Of a stretch of 64,000 bases of DNA, positions 26,648-38,443 are shown piece after piece (the stretch's first letter is position 1; each line of letters begins with the position of its first letter). This DNA comes from Ecdyonurus torrentis. Taxonomy: Eukaryota; Arthropoda; Insecta; Ephemeroptera; Heptageniidae. The notes under the pieces are model-generated. The model did not search any database, was not told the DNA's origin, and was given only the letters and a program-made list of their open reading frames with translations. The position numbers and the translations under genes were made by a program. The stretch covers positions 156,501 through 220,500 of the forward strand of contig OX439136.1 of assembly GCA_949318235.1 (NCBI GenBank). The letters are read 5' to 3'.

Positions 26648-26815
26648 ATCAAGCGTCGTAACGATTACTTTGCGATATTTTGCTAGGTTCATGAAATAGC
26701 TCTAGCTTGCTATTTTAAACGGCCCTTTTAAAAGGCCATACTTTTATCATTAATGAGCTGTCATGACCTAGCGAAATATCGCAAAGTATTCGTTGTAGAA
26801 GCTTGATATGTGATA
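26648..26815. mobile_element. MITE with about 50-bp inverted ends
   Basis: ATCAAGCGTCGTAACGATTA and ACTTTGCGATATTTTGCTAG mirror the right arm ending in AGAAGCTTGAT at about 26815, with one small indel. The centre GGCCCTTTTAAAAGGCC is itself palindromic. Confidence 0.75.
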
Positions 26816-26847
26816 TGATAATTGAAACAGATTTTCGAAAGTTTGTT

Positions 26848-27088
26848 ATTTTTATGCGCGTATCTATCGCCGTCTCTTTCCCGGGAATTGCACCCTCGGT
26901 GGCCGGCGAAGTTTTCCGCAGCCTGTCCGCGATATATTAAATTTTTATGCCGTGCCTAATTAAATTAAACGTAAAACACAAATTACAAAAGTTATCTAGT
27001 ATTTTCTGCACAGGCTGCGGACAACTTCGCCGGCCACCGAGGGTGCAATTCCCGGGAAAGAGACGGCGATAGATACGCGCATAAAAAT
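26848..27088. mobile_element. MITE with GC-rich inverted ends of about 80 bp
   Basis: ATTTTTATGCGCGTATCTAT, then CGCCGTCTCTTTCCCGGGAA and CACCCTCGGTGGCCGGCGAA, are repeated almost perfectly in inverse at 27009-27088. The arms are strikingly GC-rich against the surroundings, and the spacer is A/T-rich. The near-identity of the arms suggests recent activity or gene conversion. Confidence 0.88.
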
Positions 27089-27879
27089 GGAAATGTAATG
27101 TAAAATATATAATTTATTATTTGTAATATATATTATATATATAATAATATATAACAAATTGTCATACATTATATTTTTTATACATATATAATGTATATAA
27201 AAAAAAAGTTATATTATATATATATATCAGGGTTGTAGTCCTAAATGAACGCGGTGGGACGCATTTCTTGACAAAATGTGCCCTAATTTGTTAATTTCCT
27301 GACTAATTTTGCTGTTTAATTGGTTGAAATTACTAAAAAATTTCACTCGCTACGCTCGCAAGTTTCTTTTTATAAACAAAGGTTTATTTTTATTACTTTA
27401 TTATTATGCAGTTTCGGTTTATCCAGAAATTTACGCAGATGTTATTCGACTTTCTTTATATTATTATTTCAATTCTAAGAGTAAACCTTTATTATCAAGT
27501 TAATAGAAAATAATTATGGAACCCAAATCGAAAAAAAGGACAGGTTTGTTTTCTCAAGGAGCTTAACTGGAGATATGTAATCATAATCAAGTTAAAATTA
27601 TGAATTTGATATACTGTTCTTAGATTTTGGGATTTTTGTTGGTGGCCCATGTACTACACTCTACAGTCATGAGACATTTCATGACAGTTAACCCCTTTTA
27701 TTAATCTCTTTGCGGCGCCATAACATTGCATGTGCATTGTGTCGCGTATTAATTTGTATATAATTATGTTTGTGAGAAGAAGTTTTTAACAAAATCCCCT
27801 TGATTCCGGCGTGACGTGCGTGGTAAATGTATTAGTCATAGTTTTGCCAGGTAGCGGACTGGCAAATATATTTTAACCA
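27089..27879. other. A/T-rich DNA; possible isolated hAT-like end
   Basis: CAGGGTTGTAGTCCTAAATG at 27229 follows a TA run and resembles a hAT end, but no inverse partner was found. The short ORF at 27309 has no recognisable domain. Confidence 0.35.
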
Positions 27880-28223
27880 GTTCGCGGAGTAACTTTTTTA
27901 TAGCAAGCACATTCAGTGAGATGAAAATGTTTGATGAGCAAGTTAAGAAATATATCCAGAGCCTATACAATTTTTTTATCAATAATATAAAGTGAGAAAA
28001 AAAGCATCCAAATCAAACTTAATTGAGGGTGTTATATATGGCTTGTTATCTCAAAATTAAAAAAAAAAACTCTAGAACTTTATGATATCATTTGAAAAAA
28101 CCTGTAACAGCTACTTATGATAAAATTTTTTGAACCCGTGACCATCAGTTAAGAGAGAAAATAATTATTGAAATTAAAAGGGGCTAAAAATTATAATTTA
28201 AAATCTAGCCTGGTGACCCACCA

Positions 28224-28254
<31 letters not shown>

Positions 28255-29115
28255 GAAGATACTATATTTTTATTATCCTAATGTGTATCACTGTGCAAAA
28301 TTTTAGATTTTTCTTTCTTCATAATAGTTTTAGTAAATTAAATCCCGCAGAAGTACTTGATTTCCCGCCTTTAACATACCTATATATGAATTTACATTTT
28401 AAATATTACGTAATATCGTTAAATTATAACAATAATATTTTTCTTATGTTAAGTAAAGTGGCATTTTAAAATTGCGTTTTGCAAAGTGTACTTTAGCAGA
28501 TATTGTTTTGTATACTGATCATGGTCAGTGATGGTATATATATAGGAGAAAGAAAAGAAATAAATAATTTTGAAAGTTGCTCTTATATTTTCTTTTAAAT
28601 GATTCTTTAGGATGATAATTTTAAATATTCAATGAAAAACGAAATAAAAAAAAAGCGTAAACATATTAAATATTACGTTTGATTATATAATATTTTTCAT
28701 GACTGATAAAAAAGTTAAAATAAAACCTCTATAATATTTATTACTTTAAAGTAAAGTGAATAATTATATACTACGGAATTTGACTAAAAAGTTATTGTTA
28801 TAAAGAAAGAAAAATCTAAAATTTGGCACAATGATATACAGTATAGGATACTAATTAATAAGTAAGTCTATTTAAAAATTATATAAAATTGGGAAGTTAT
28901 CATGTTAGATTTATTTATTTTATTATTATTTGAAGTTTTACAACCTCTCTTATAAGAGCCTGTGTTAATTAAAATAATTATTTTCTTTGATCGTCACGGG
29001 TTCTGACAATTTTATCGTTTAGGATAGCTGTTATACTATTAACTTCCAAATAACATCATAAAGTTTGCAAGTTTGATTTTAAAATTTTAAGATATACAAA
29101 AAAGCCATCGAAATA
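27880..29115. mobile_element. Long-inverted-repeat element, complete copy
   Basis: 27990-28345 is reverse complementary to about 28770-29110. Examples are TAACAGCTACTTATGATAAA opposite AGGATAGCTGTTA, and GTGCAAAATTTTAGATTTTT opposite AAAATCTAAAATTTGGCACA. The arms are separated by about 430 bp. The block 27880-28855 is also directly repeated at 30016-30998. Related single arms lie at 40365-40690 and 55203-55440. No protein is encoded. Confidence 0.8.
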
Positions 29116-29317
29116 CAAACGTTAAATTGCTCACATATATTTCATAAATTCTTTTTTTTCTCTCTCTCTGTTCGCACTGTGCACATATTCATAATCTCAA
29201 ATTATTATATTTTTATGTATTAAAACTTAATCGGAGTTAGCAGACGTTTTATTTTGCTTGTATTTTGTAAAACGTTTTACTCTCATTATTTTGTGTGTGC
29301 ACCAAGTGTTAACTTGA

Positions 29318-29355
<38 letters not shown>

Positions 29356-30015
29356 AGAGAGAGAGAGAGAGAATGAGAGAGAGAGAGAGAGAGAGAATTA
29401 ATAAAAATATTATTTTTATTTGCGGGTAAATAACTACATAATCACTTATTTATTATTTGCGTAATTATATGTAGTTATTATTAAAATAATTATTAATTGC
29501 ATATACTTTCAAAAGAAAAAAAAATCTGCAATTGCTTGAATAAAATGCCTTTCGTTTCATTCACACCCTATGAAAGAAAAAATTTAAAAGTTTAAAATTT
29601 TTATATACGCATTTTAAATCATAATTTACATACTAACCATTATATTATTTACAACAATATTTATATAAAATGATAGTAAAAATAATTATTATTATTGCAG
29701 TTATTCATTATGTTTCACAATTTTATCTCTGATCTTATTCTGGTTCGTACAATCTTCTCGTAAAAAAATATATTGAAGTGAAAAGGTAACTTCGTTTAAA
29801 TTTATTTTTTGTCATTAAATTTCATTCAATTTTTTTCTTTTTTCTTTAAGTCGGTAGCTAAGATGATGCATTAATTTGAAATTTACTAAATAAATTATGT
29901 TTTTGCCTAAAAGTATATTTAAATAATTTTCTCCCCAGCCTAAAATACACGCGCGGCATAAGGCACTTCGTAGTTCCTCCCACACTCCCACCTCCACTAC
30001 ACCTCCCACACCAGT
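29116..30015. other. Spacer with TA and GA microsatellites
   Basis: TA then GA runs at 29316-29395. A patch at 29930-30012 (ACACGCGCGGCATAAGG, then C-rich) is GC-richer. No gene is supported. Confidence 0.4.
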
Positions 30016-30998
30016 TCGCGAAGTAACTTTTTTATAGGAAGCACATTCAGTGAGATGAAAATGTTTGATGAGCAAGTTAAGAAATATATCCAGAGCCTAT
30101 ACAATGTTTTTATCAATAATATAAAGTGAGAAAAAAAAGCATCCAAATCAAACTTATTTGAGGGTTGTATATATGGCTTGTTATCTCAAAATTAAAAAAA
30201 CAAAAAAAAAACTCTAGAACTTTATGATATCATTTGAAAAAAACTGTAACAGCTACCTATGATAAAAAATTTTGAACCCGTGACCATCAGATAAGAGAGA
30301 AAATAATTATTGAAATTAAAAGGGGCTAAAAATCATAATTTAAAATCTAGCCTGGTGACCCCCCATTTTTTTTTTGTTTTTTGTTTTGTTTTTTAATTTT
30401 TGAAGATACCATATTTTTATTATCCTAATGTGTATCACTGTGCAAAATTTCAGATTTTTCTTTCTTCATAATAGTTTTAGTAAATTAAATCCCGCAGAAG
30501 TACTTGATTTCCCGCCTTTAACATACCTATATATGAATTTACATTTAAATATTACGTAATATCGTTAAATTATAACAATAATATTTTTTTTATGTTAAGT
30601 AAAGTGGCATTTTAAAATTGCGTTTTGCAAAGTGTACTTTAGCAGATATTGTTTTGTATACTGATGGTCAGTGATGGTATATATATAGGAGAAAGAAAGG
30701 AAATAAATAATTTTGAAAGTTGCTCTTATATTTTCTTTTAGATGATTCTTTAGGGTGATAATTTTAAATATTCAATGAAAAACGGAATAAAAAAAAAAGC
30801 GTAAACATATTAAATATTACGTTTGATTATATAATATTTTATATGACTGATAAAAAAGTTAAAATAAAACCTCTATAATATTTATTACTTTAAAGTAAAG
30901 TGAATAATTATATACTACGGAATTTGACTAACAAGTTATTGTTATAAAGAAAGAAAAATCTAAAATTTGGCACAATGATATACAGTATAGGATACCAA
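30016..30998. mobile_element. Long-inverted-repeat element, second copy, truncated
   Basis: Direct repeat of 27880-28855 with few substitutions and small indels, starting AGTTCGCGAAGTAAC and ending ACAGTATAGGATACCAATTA. The outer part of the right arm is missing, so the inverted repeat is incomplete. Confidence 0.85.
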
Positions 30999-31950
30999 TT
31001 ATTCTGTTTTCGTGCTTTAGTAGATTCAAATTAAAGCATAAATTAGATAATATGTTTTTTTATTTTTGCTTAGAAACAAGAATTTTGTACTTCTTATGGT
31101 TATTTAAAAATAAAAATTATTGCTAAAGTAGCTATGTCTTTTAGAGATTCTATTAATTTGTAATGACAGTTTTTTCATTTTTCATTGTCAAAATAAGCTT
31201 ATTCATTTATCCTATTTTTAAAAATCCCTTTTACAATTTTAAAAAATTTACTGACGGCAATAAGTATGCATTTTTAACAACGTGCAAAACATAAGACTAT
31301 TAACAATCACTGCTACAGATAAATTTTTTGCAGGCCTGTTATATCAATCTTTGGCATATTAAGAAAACAATAAAATAAATTACATTTGAAATTAAATAAA
31401 TCAAAATCTGCCACAACATACGGGTCATATGCTGATTATAAGCCCCTGCGAATATAGAACCAAGTTTAGTGCAACATAAATGTTAGGTTATATTGATACT
31501 TTGAACGCTGTAGGTCGAAAAAAAAATTGCGCAATGTAAAATGCATAGTTGCTAATGAAAAAATTATTTATTTATCATAGTCGTAAAAATGCAGTTAGGC
31601 AATAGTAGACCTACAAATAGGATGTCAATTGCAGTCAAAATATTTTTTACACTGAAGAATGCTACGTTGTAATGATAAACTTAAACCCTAGCCTGGAGTT
31701 TAATTACATATTTAGCATATTGCTATTTTAAACAAGCTGATAAATACCTAACACGAAGTGACAAAATGATAAAACTCGTTAAGGAAAATGCTAGACAAAA
31801 GTAGCATTGAAGCAATTAAACCAACAGAATACCTCTTCTTGCATTGAACCAGTACCAAATAAATTTGGTGACTTTCAAACAGAGGTGAGAATGAGCTATT
31901 TGAAAGTCCAACAGAACTCTCAAAAACAACCTCAACAAAGGAAGCCAAAG
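30999..31950. other. A/T-rich DNA and a short coding-like remnant
   Basis: 31807-31948 is open on the plus strand (KQLNQQNTSSCIEP...QNSQKQPQQRKPK), Gln/Lys-rich, and stops being meaningful where the Tc1-type element begins. I do not recognise it. Confidence 0.35.
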
Positions 31951-31952
31951 TA

Positions 31953-33508
31953 CAGCTCTGGCCAAAACTTTCCGAACGATCTGAAAGTGATCGGGCAAAA
32001 CAGATGAGTCATCAATGCAAGTTCCTTTTTTCCTGACTATATCGATAGTATGTGCATCTTTCCCCTCACCTCCTCCTTTAAGTTGGCTATCTGTTGTGTC
32101 TAGTTTTGTTATCATGTTTTTTGATCAAACAATCACACAGGATGTTATATTCTGCATTTTTACCTGTGACTTACAAAATATCGTCTTCTTCAAGTTTTTT
32201 TTATATATATCAAACCTTCAAGTGACTAAAAATTTTAAGATACTGACCAAAAATAAGTTATTTAAATAAATTAAATTAAATTTTCATCGTAATTAATTTT
32301 TAGTAACGTGTATTTTTCAGTTTGAGAGATTTCTGAAGTTTCAGTTTGGTTGATAGATTTTTATAATGATTATTTCGTTAATGAATAGAATTAGTATCTT
32401 ATATTTTTTACAAGCTTGTTCAAATAAATATTATTTTAAGAAAGCTATGCATAGCATTAAGATAATATTTGGCATTTAATAATAATTATAATAATAAAAA
32501 TACAACTCTCCACTTGTGCTACGTAAAACCAATGCACAATGATGGATTTGAAAATATTTCGGAAAATGATATAACTGAATAAATGGTAACAAATTATAAT
32601 GTATACATTTATAAATAAATCTTAGTTGGATAATTTGAGCTGCAATACGGCAAAATACACGTGACAAAGCGGAACGATTTGAAAATAAAATTATATATTT
32701 ATATTTTGAAATTTTAAATATATTTTTTGAATACAGTAATTTTATAATTCCGTTAGGCATATAGAAATGTAAAATAAACAATAATATAATTTCGATTTTA
32801 ATCATACTTTCAATGCTTAAAAAATTAGCACCATCCTAATTATATCAATAACTTATCTTTAAAAAGTAAAATATTAATAGTAAATGCATGAAATTAAAAA
32901 AAAAAATAATACTGACTGATAATTATTTATGGAATAAAAAAAGGCAGAGAGAGAGAGAGAGAGAGAGAAAATATATATAGTGAAGATTCAAAGGGAATAT
33001 AGATTATGACCTATCTTAATAAATTTGACATAATAATTTGTTGAATCTTTTATCTATATATTATTAAAACTGTGAAACTAATAGAACACATTATTTATAA
33101 TTAATTTTAATTCAATTAAATAAAAGCAAATAATGAGGATAATAAAGATGATGTTTCAATAAAAATTCAATTGCAAAATAAAAATAAAAATGATATTGAT
33201 AACTTAGTAACGCAAGATACTATATTACTTTTATAAATTCGAGGGACAAAATTTTTCTACAAATACTTTGATGTTATGCATAAAAATATTAAAATATTTG
33301 TGTAGGAAAGAGAACACTTGAAAAGCAAGAGAAGGACAATGCAGCAAGCAGGCAGGCATGAGAGACGCACGTTTGCTTGCTGGCTGTGCTTACTAATAAT
33401 CGTAATCGCTCGCGCTCGCTATAGTCAGAAAAAAGGAAAACTGCTTGTTTACATGATTTGTTGAGCGGGTTACGTTTCAGATCGTTCGGAAACTTTTGGC
33501 CAGAGCTG
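31953..33508. mobile_element. Tc1-type non-autonomous element flanked by TA
   Basis: CAGCTCTGGCCAAAACTTTC followed by CGAACGATCTGAAA at the left is mirrored by the inverse ending in CAGAGCTG at 33508. TA dinucleotides lie directly outside both ends (31951-31952 and 33509-33510), as in Tc1/mariner insertions. No transposase motif is found in the 1.55 kb. The interior has a GA microsatellite at about 32946-32968 and a GC-richer patch at 33300-33430. Confidence 0.85.
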
Positions 33509-33510
33509 TA

Positions 33511-34382
33511 CATATTAACAGCCCTGACACAATTATAGTTGAGAACAAAAGCATGAGTCATAACATCAAGAGAATCTCTATTTCTGATCAGGAAGAGGAT
33601 AATAGTTATGCTGACAAAGAAGTTCATCCAAAAAGACCAACTAGAGGTCCTCGTTGCAGCCGGTTTCTACAAATATTCTTGTATTCTTGTATTCTTGGAC
33701 AGCGTTCCACAAAATAGCAACATTGTGAGTTAGTAAAGGTGCTACGTGGGTAATTTTAAAAAACAAATGTTGAATGAACAGCCACACATACTAGTTAACA
33801 GGAGGATACTGTGCATCCAATGCAAAGTAGATCTTGTAGCATGTGGATAATACGTCTACGAAGTCTGTCTCTGCAGCTTTGATGAGTATATGGTCTCATT
33901 TACTTTAATTATTAATGATGAAAGAGCAGATAAATCCCCAACAACAATAATGAATGGCTGCAGAAATATTTTGTGATTGAGGCACGATTTGCGAATATCT
34001 CCAACAGTCTTGTTGAAATTTTCACTCGTCTGTAAAACATAAAAAGTTCGTTGTGATCAAAATTTACACGCAGCTAAAAAAGTAATAGAAAAAAAAAGTG
34101 AAACAATAAAATTAATAAATATGCTCTGTTTAAACAACAATTTTCTATTGAGCAAATTCATACTAAAACACTTCTCATTGCTACCTATCAAAGTAACAAA
34201 CTGAAAAGTAAAAAAAAAGTCCAATGGTTGCACATAAAAAATTTCTTTATTATACAGGACTAAAATAATAATTATTTACTTTCAATTATTACTATTATTA
34301 TCTTATGGGTATGTGTTATATAAAATAATTATTATCATATTATGAACGAATGGGTAACAAGAGCACCATAACTAGTAATCAA
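33511..34382 (+). other. Intergenic DNA with a coding-like remnant at its start
   Basis: 33511-33715 is open and reads SPDTIIVENKSMSHNIKRIS and later ADKEVHPKRPTRGPRCSRF. It resembles a broken exon by composition but not by a known family. Its frame does not continue that of the flank at 31807-31948 across the Tc1-type insertion. The rest is A/T-rich. Confidence 0.35.
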
Positions 34383-34584
34383 TATATCGATGTTTACCCG
34401 TCGAAGTGAACGAACTACACTTTACAAATTTTACTCAAAATGAATGATCTGCGTTTGGCGCTTCTACGCGTTTTAACATGAGAACTAGATAGGGGAACTT
34501 GAAATTTGTAAAGTGTAGAACGTTCATTTTTCCCCAAATTTGTAAAGTGTAGTTCGTTCACTACGATGGGTAAGCATCGATATA
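34383..34584. mobile_element. MITE with about 47-bp inverted ends
   Basis: TATATCGATGTTTACCCGT and GTGAACGAACTACACTTTAC are mirrored at the right end, finishing in GTAAGCATCGATATA. A third, internal copy of AAATTTGTAAAGTGTAG lies at about 34503, so one arm has a partial tandem duplication. Confidence 0.82.
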
Positions 34585-34639
34585 AATAGGACAGGTTTAC
34601 ATACATTTTCAGTCAGCCGTTCTTAGCATACTATGCAAT

Positions 34640-36105
34640 TGACTTAGTTCTAGCTATACATGTATTGATATGGTAAATGCTGCAGTGTTGACTACAGAGT
34701 GAACACACGACATTTGTATAGTCTGTATGATATTTCCTATTTGTACAAAGACAGTGGTAAAAACCGTGAACAGCGAGCCTTGTTAGTACTTGTCTTCTAT
34801 CCGCTGCTAATGTTTTTTTCCATACCTCTGTTTTGAATACGTCACAACTGTAAAATTCTCGATCTATCTGTCTTTTTTTCGTCCAGTTATTATTAAAGTA
34901 GCTTATATATGGTTCCGTAGGACCCAGTTGAAATTTGATTTTATATTTCTACTACGAACATTGGAGTATATATCAGTTCATATACCAGTCTTGATCTGGA
35001 ATATTTTGACAGGCAAACATTTTTTTGATATAAATTGTCTTGACTCCCTCAAGAGTGTCAAGATCTGATGATTTAAGCTTATCCCATATTACTTCAATGC
35101 CATACGATGCAATGGGTGCGATTTTTATTTCAAACAATTTTAATGCGCAATTAACGGATAAATTTAATAGTTTTGAAAGCAGATGTATAGCTTTAATCGC
35201 CGCCGAACATCTGTTCTTAATATTTTCAGTAAAGCCTCCCCTAGATTGAAACGTTACTTCAAGGTATTTAAATTCGTTAACAAATTCGAGCACTATATTA
35301 TTGAACATTAAAATATCACTTTTTGATAAGTTACCCCCCTTCCTAAACTTAATTATTTTTGTTTTGCTTACATTAATAGTTAAGTTATTCACGTCATACC
35401 AACTTTTCAACTTATTTAAAGTGTATTGTAGTTTGTTAAGATTTTTTGAGTATAGCATTATGTCGTCTGCATACATTAAAATTTTTACTTCTTTATTATT
35501 ATTATCATACAACGCTTCTTTTATATCTGAGATTAACAGGTTAAAGAGGAGCGGTTTCATTGGGTCACCCTGTAATACACCGTTTGCTTGTGCAATTTTT
35601 GGAGACAGCTGTATGCCGCCGTTGATTTGAATTGTATTCACATCTAACAAAGTACATATAGTATTTAACAATTCAAGGGTTATTAAATTTAAGTTTTCGA
35701 GTTTATCTCTTAGAATATGTCTGTTGACTTTATCAAATGTTGATTTGAAATCTACAAATACCGCGTACAATTTTCCCCCCGTTTCTTCAAGGGCCGCGTC
35801 GATTTCATCCCATAAGATTTTTACCACTTGTAAGGTTCCTTTCTTGGGTTGGAACCCGAACTGTTTGTCAGGAATTACTGTACCGTTTAGTTTGTATATA
35901 CTTCTATTTATAATTATTGAAAACAAACTTCCTAATAACCGTGTTAAGAGCAATACCCCTAAATGACTCTAATTCCTCTATATTCCCTTTCCCTTTGTAC
36001 AATAATTTTATATGGGACAGTTTCCAATCATCCGCAATCTTTCCTGTCTCAATGCATGTGTTAAATATTGTAAGACCTCGTTGTGTCTCGCTCTTACAAG
36101 AATAG
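34640..36105 (-). pseudogene. LINE (non-LTR retrotransposon) ORF2 fragment: reverse transcriptase and C-terminal region
   Basis: Minus strand. At 35955-36100 the frame reads CIETGKIADDWKLSHIKLLY and ELESFRGIAL, the start of the RT domain. A one-base shift near 35950 then opens a 326-codon frame. This has RT blocks PDKQFGFQPKKGT, LYAVFVDFKSTFDKVNR (block A Asp), NGVLQGDPMKPLLFNLLISD, ILMYADDIMLYS (catalytic YADD) and VSKTKIIKFRKG. After its stop, another frame (about 34660-34915) continues the usual tail with LTRLAVHGFYHCLC and VCSLCSQHCS, a Cys/His cluster seen in jockey/I/CR1-like LINEs. The endonuclease part is absent, so the element is 5'-truncated at about 36105. Confidence 0.88.
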
Positions 36106-37560
36106 ATGCAAGTATTGCACCCTGCCTAGCAACCGACCACGTGTTACATAATTTTGGAAATACAAATATTCTTAAAATTCTTTAAGTTATGACGTCAAGA
36201 TATGAGAAAATATTTGACAATTATAGATTTGTGTTCACACGTGGTGACACGTGTGGTATAAAGAATTTAGATCGCCACATATGACGTAAACTCAATAAAA
36301 GTTAATATGCACACGTGCAGAGAAATGCATGTGAGGCGCCACCACGGCGCTATATTTTCTTTGATGTTTGATCATATAGCATCAAGAAAATAAAAATAAA
36401 TGTTTAAAAATGACGAAGCATGGAGCTATAAGGAATTCTTAGTTTTCAGATAAAGATAGTTTTGAGGTCAATACATGGAGTGTGGGAGCTGTCAATTATA
36501 TATAAACTAAGGACGCCATATCCCCTTAGCTTCACTTGCGAATAAATACACCTGAGAGTAGGAACTCTCAGAGCTCACCTCTAGCAATCACTGCAATACT
36601 AAGTAATTTTATCTCCATTCAAATCTCAGTATTTGATTGTTAAATATTAACTTAGTAAATTGTGATTATACTCCATGTCTCGCCTTATTATTGTACTGTA
36701 ATATGTTTATTCATTTAGATATTATAATTCTTGGCTTATTCGTTATTTTATAGAATTAAGTCGCTTTCATAAATTATTAAAATAGGAGAAAATTATTATA
36801 ATTTATTGATTAACTGCTATTCCGTTTTCCGTTAAATTAAACCAGGTATAAATTTATTATATTGTTCAATAATATCAAAATTTATTGTAATTCATAAATT
36901 TGCATAAAAATCAATTAATGCTATTTAAATAATTTAATGTTAATAGAAGTTAAGAAATTAGTAGTATACTATAGTATACTATTGTTAACTAAATTTGGAG
37001 ATATTAAATAATTTATATTTGAAAATAAAATTATAAGTGTTGTTTGAAAGTTATAAATGACTTTAATATTTTGATTCTAATGCCTCGTGTAAGAACTCAC
37101 GTCTAGTAGAATTTTACACATCTGGTTACACATACACATTAAGTTATAAAGTTTTAATTCTAACATCACATTTATCTCGGCTTACGTTATTTATAACAGG
37201 GGATATATTGCTACTAGGAAAAGACGTAACGTCCCCGTTGGCTCCTATACTTATTTACGAACTAACGTTCTATTCCAAGCCTCCCGTCTCAGCTTCTATT
37301 CCTCCTGGTATAACTATAACAGAATCATTATTATTATTATCATGAATCAGATTTACGTTTAAAAACTTATTGTTGTGGTCCCACTGTCCCACTGATTACA
37401 CTGGTTTGGCCTGTGCTGTGGTTACACAGGGAGCCTTTGGTGAAAAAACTGAACGTTCCTTGTTAATCGTCATTGCGGAGAGTAGGAGCAAAGCATCTTT
37501 TTTTGGTGAGAAGTTACTTTGAGGTGGGGGAAAACATGGGTGATATATTGGTGGCACTAG
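36106..37560. other. Non-coding DNA downstream of the macro-domain ORFs
   Basis: Contains a TATATATAAACT string at about 36498, several E-box-like CACGTG motifs (36137, 36240, 36312) and ACGTCA sites. The composition is mixed near 36120-36600 and A/T-rich after. A long terminal repeat was considered but not supported. Confidence 0.35.
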
Positions 37561-37850
37561 TTAAAGGTGGGTTGCTGGAGCATTGTTTGGTACTTGTGAT
37601 GGGTTGTAATACATAGTAATGGCAATACTGTTGTTGTTAGGGGATTGACTATGGATAGGAGTTAAAGTGATAGGTGAACTATAGTTTGTACTTTGTTGCA
37701 TTAACGGTGGGTTTGAGATGGGTGCGGAGTAGGGCTGGTATCTTTTTGGTAGTACGGGAGAGATCGGTGGATTGGGGGTAGCCATGTGTATCTGGCTAGA
37801 GGAGTTGATAGGGGTCGAGATCAGAGGGGTATTCGTGTAGTAGGAAGTAC
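37561..37850 (-). pseudogene. Pro/Ser/Asn-rich low-complexity segment
   Basis: The minus-strand open frame includes MATPNPPISPVLPKRYQP and NPSQVPNNAPATHL before a stop at 37561. It follows the macro-domain ORF on the same strand after a frame change at about 37855. It looks like the disordered C-terminal tail of the same protein, separated by a frameshift or an unseen intron. No domain recognised. Confidence 0.4.
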
Positions 37851-37858
37851 TTACTTAT

Positions 37859-38443
37859 TTACGAGGCGGTGTGATGTTGTAGTCTGGATTCTCCCTTCCT
37901 TCCTTTATTTCTGCCGTGTTTCCACTGCTCTGCTGTTGTGCCTGCAGTGTCTGGTGCTGCAGTGTTCCAGTCTAAGCTGTCCAGCCCTGCTCCAATTTTT
38001 GTGATTGCTAATTTCTTAATATTGAGTTGGACGCATACGTTTTTCAATCCTATCAGACCTTTAATATATCCTCTCTCAAAGCTGGCATCAAATCTAAGTG
38101 ATGGTTTGTGAAAATGCCAAGCTTTGGTGATAACATAGATAAGTTTAGACTTCCTATTCCTGTTCATCACTGCACATTCTCCGATGGATCTCTCCTGTGC
38201 TAGTAAGTAATCACGGCAACCGTACCTCTCAAGGAACTGTTTTGCCACCCCATCTCCCATGCGAAACGTTTTGTCCACGGCATGTGCGAGAGAAAAGTCT
38301 GTTGGGGCCTTGAGGTTGTCACCCTCGACTTGTTTGATTTGAAGTTTTGTGTGCATGAGGGCCTTCCAATTGAATAAAAAGCAGCGTTCTGCATTCAACG
38401 ACGGGATTTGGGGGATTTCTTCATCTTGTACTGCATGAGACAT
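37859..38443 (-). CDS. Macro-domain (ADP-ribose-binding) protein, C-terminally altered
   Basis: ORF of 194 codons from MSHAVQDEEIPQIPSLN. The core reads APTDFSLAHAVDKTFRMGDG, VAKQFLERYG and LLAQERSIGECAV. It continues with KLIYVITKAWHFHKPS, then ITKIGAGLDSLDW. The pattern SLAH.V..D/F.MG.G.A..F...FG, then G.....IY..TK, then IG.GLD.L.W fits the small macro-domain family that includes Poa1/OARD1-type ADP-ribose hydrolases. The first pocket residue (usually an Asn or Ser in SLAHCVS) is AV here. After GLDSLDW the frame runs into an unrelated Thr/Arg/Lys-rich tail, where the family's last strand and helix are expected. It may be transposon cargo or a host-derived copy. Confidence 0.72.
   Translation of the reverse strand: MSHAVQDEEIPQIPSLNAERCFLFNWKALMHTKLQIKQVEGDNLKAPTDFSLAHAVDKTFRMGDGVAKQFLERYGCRDYLLAQERSIGECAVMNRNRKSKLIYVITKAWHFHKPSLRFDASFERGYIKGLIGLKNVCVQLNIKKLAITKIGAGLDSLDWNTAAPDTAGTTAEQWKHGRNKGRKGESRLQHHTAS

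Noticed and set aside
27229..27260. CAGGGTTGTAGTCC as a hAT end
   Set aside because: No inverse partner in the next kilobases.
36068..37120. Possible solo LTR (TGTAAGA...TTTTACA with an internal TATATATAAA)
   Set aside because: No 5-bp target duplication, no second LTR and no primer binding site; the left boundary lies within the LINE frame.
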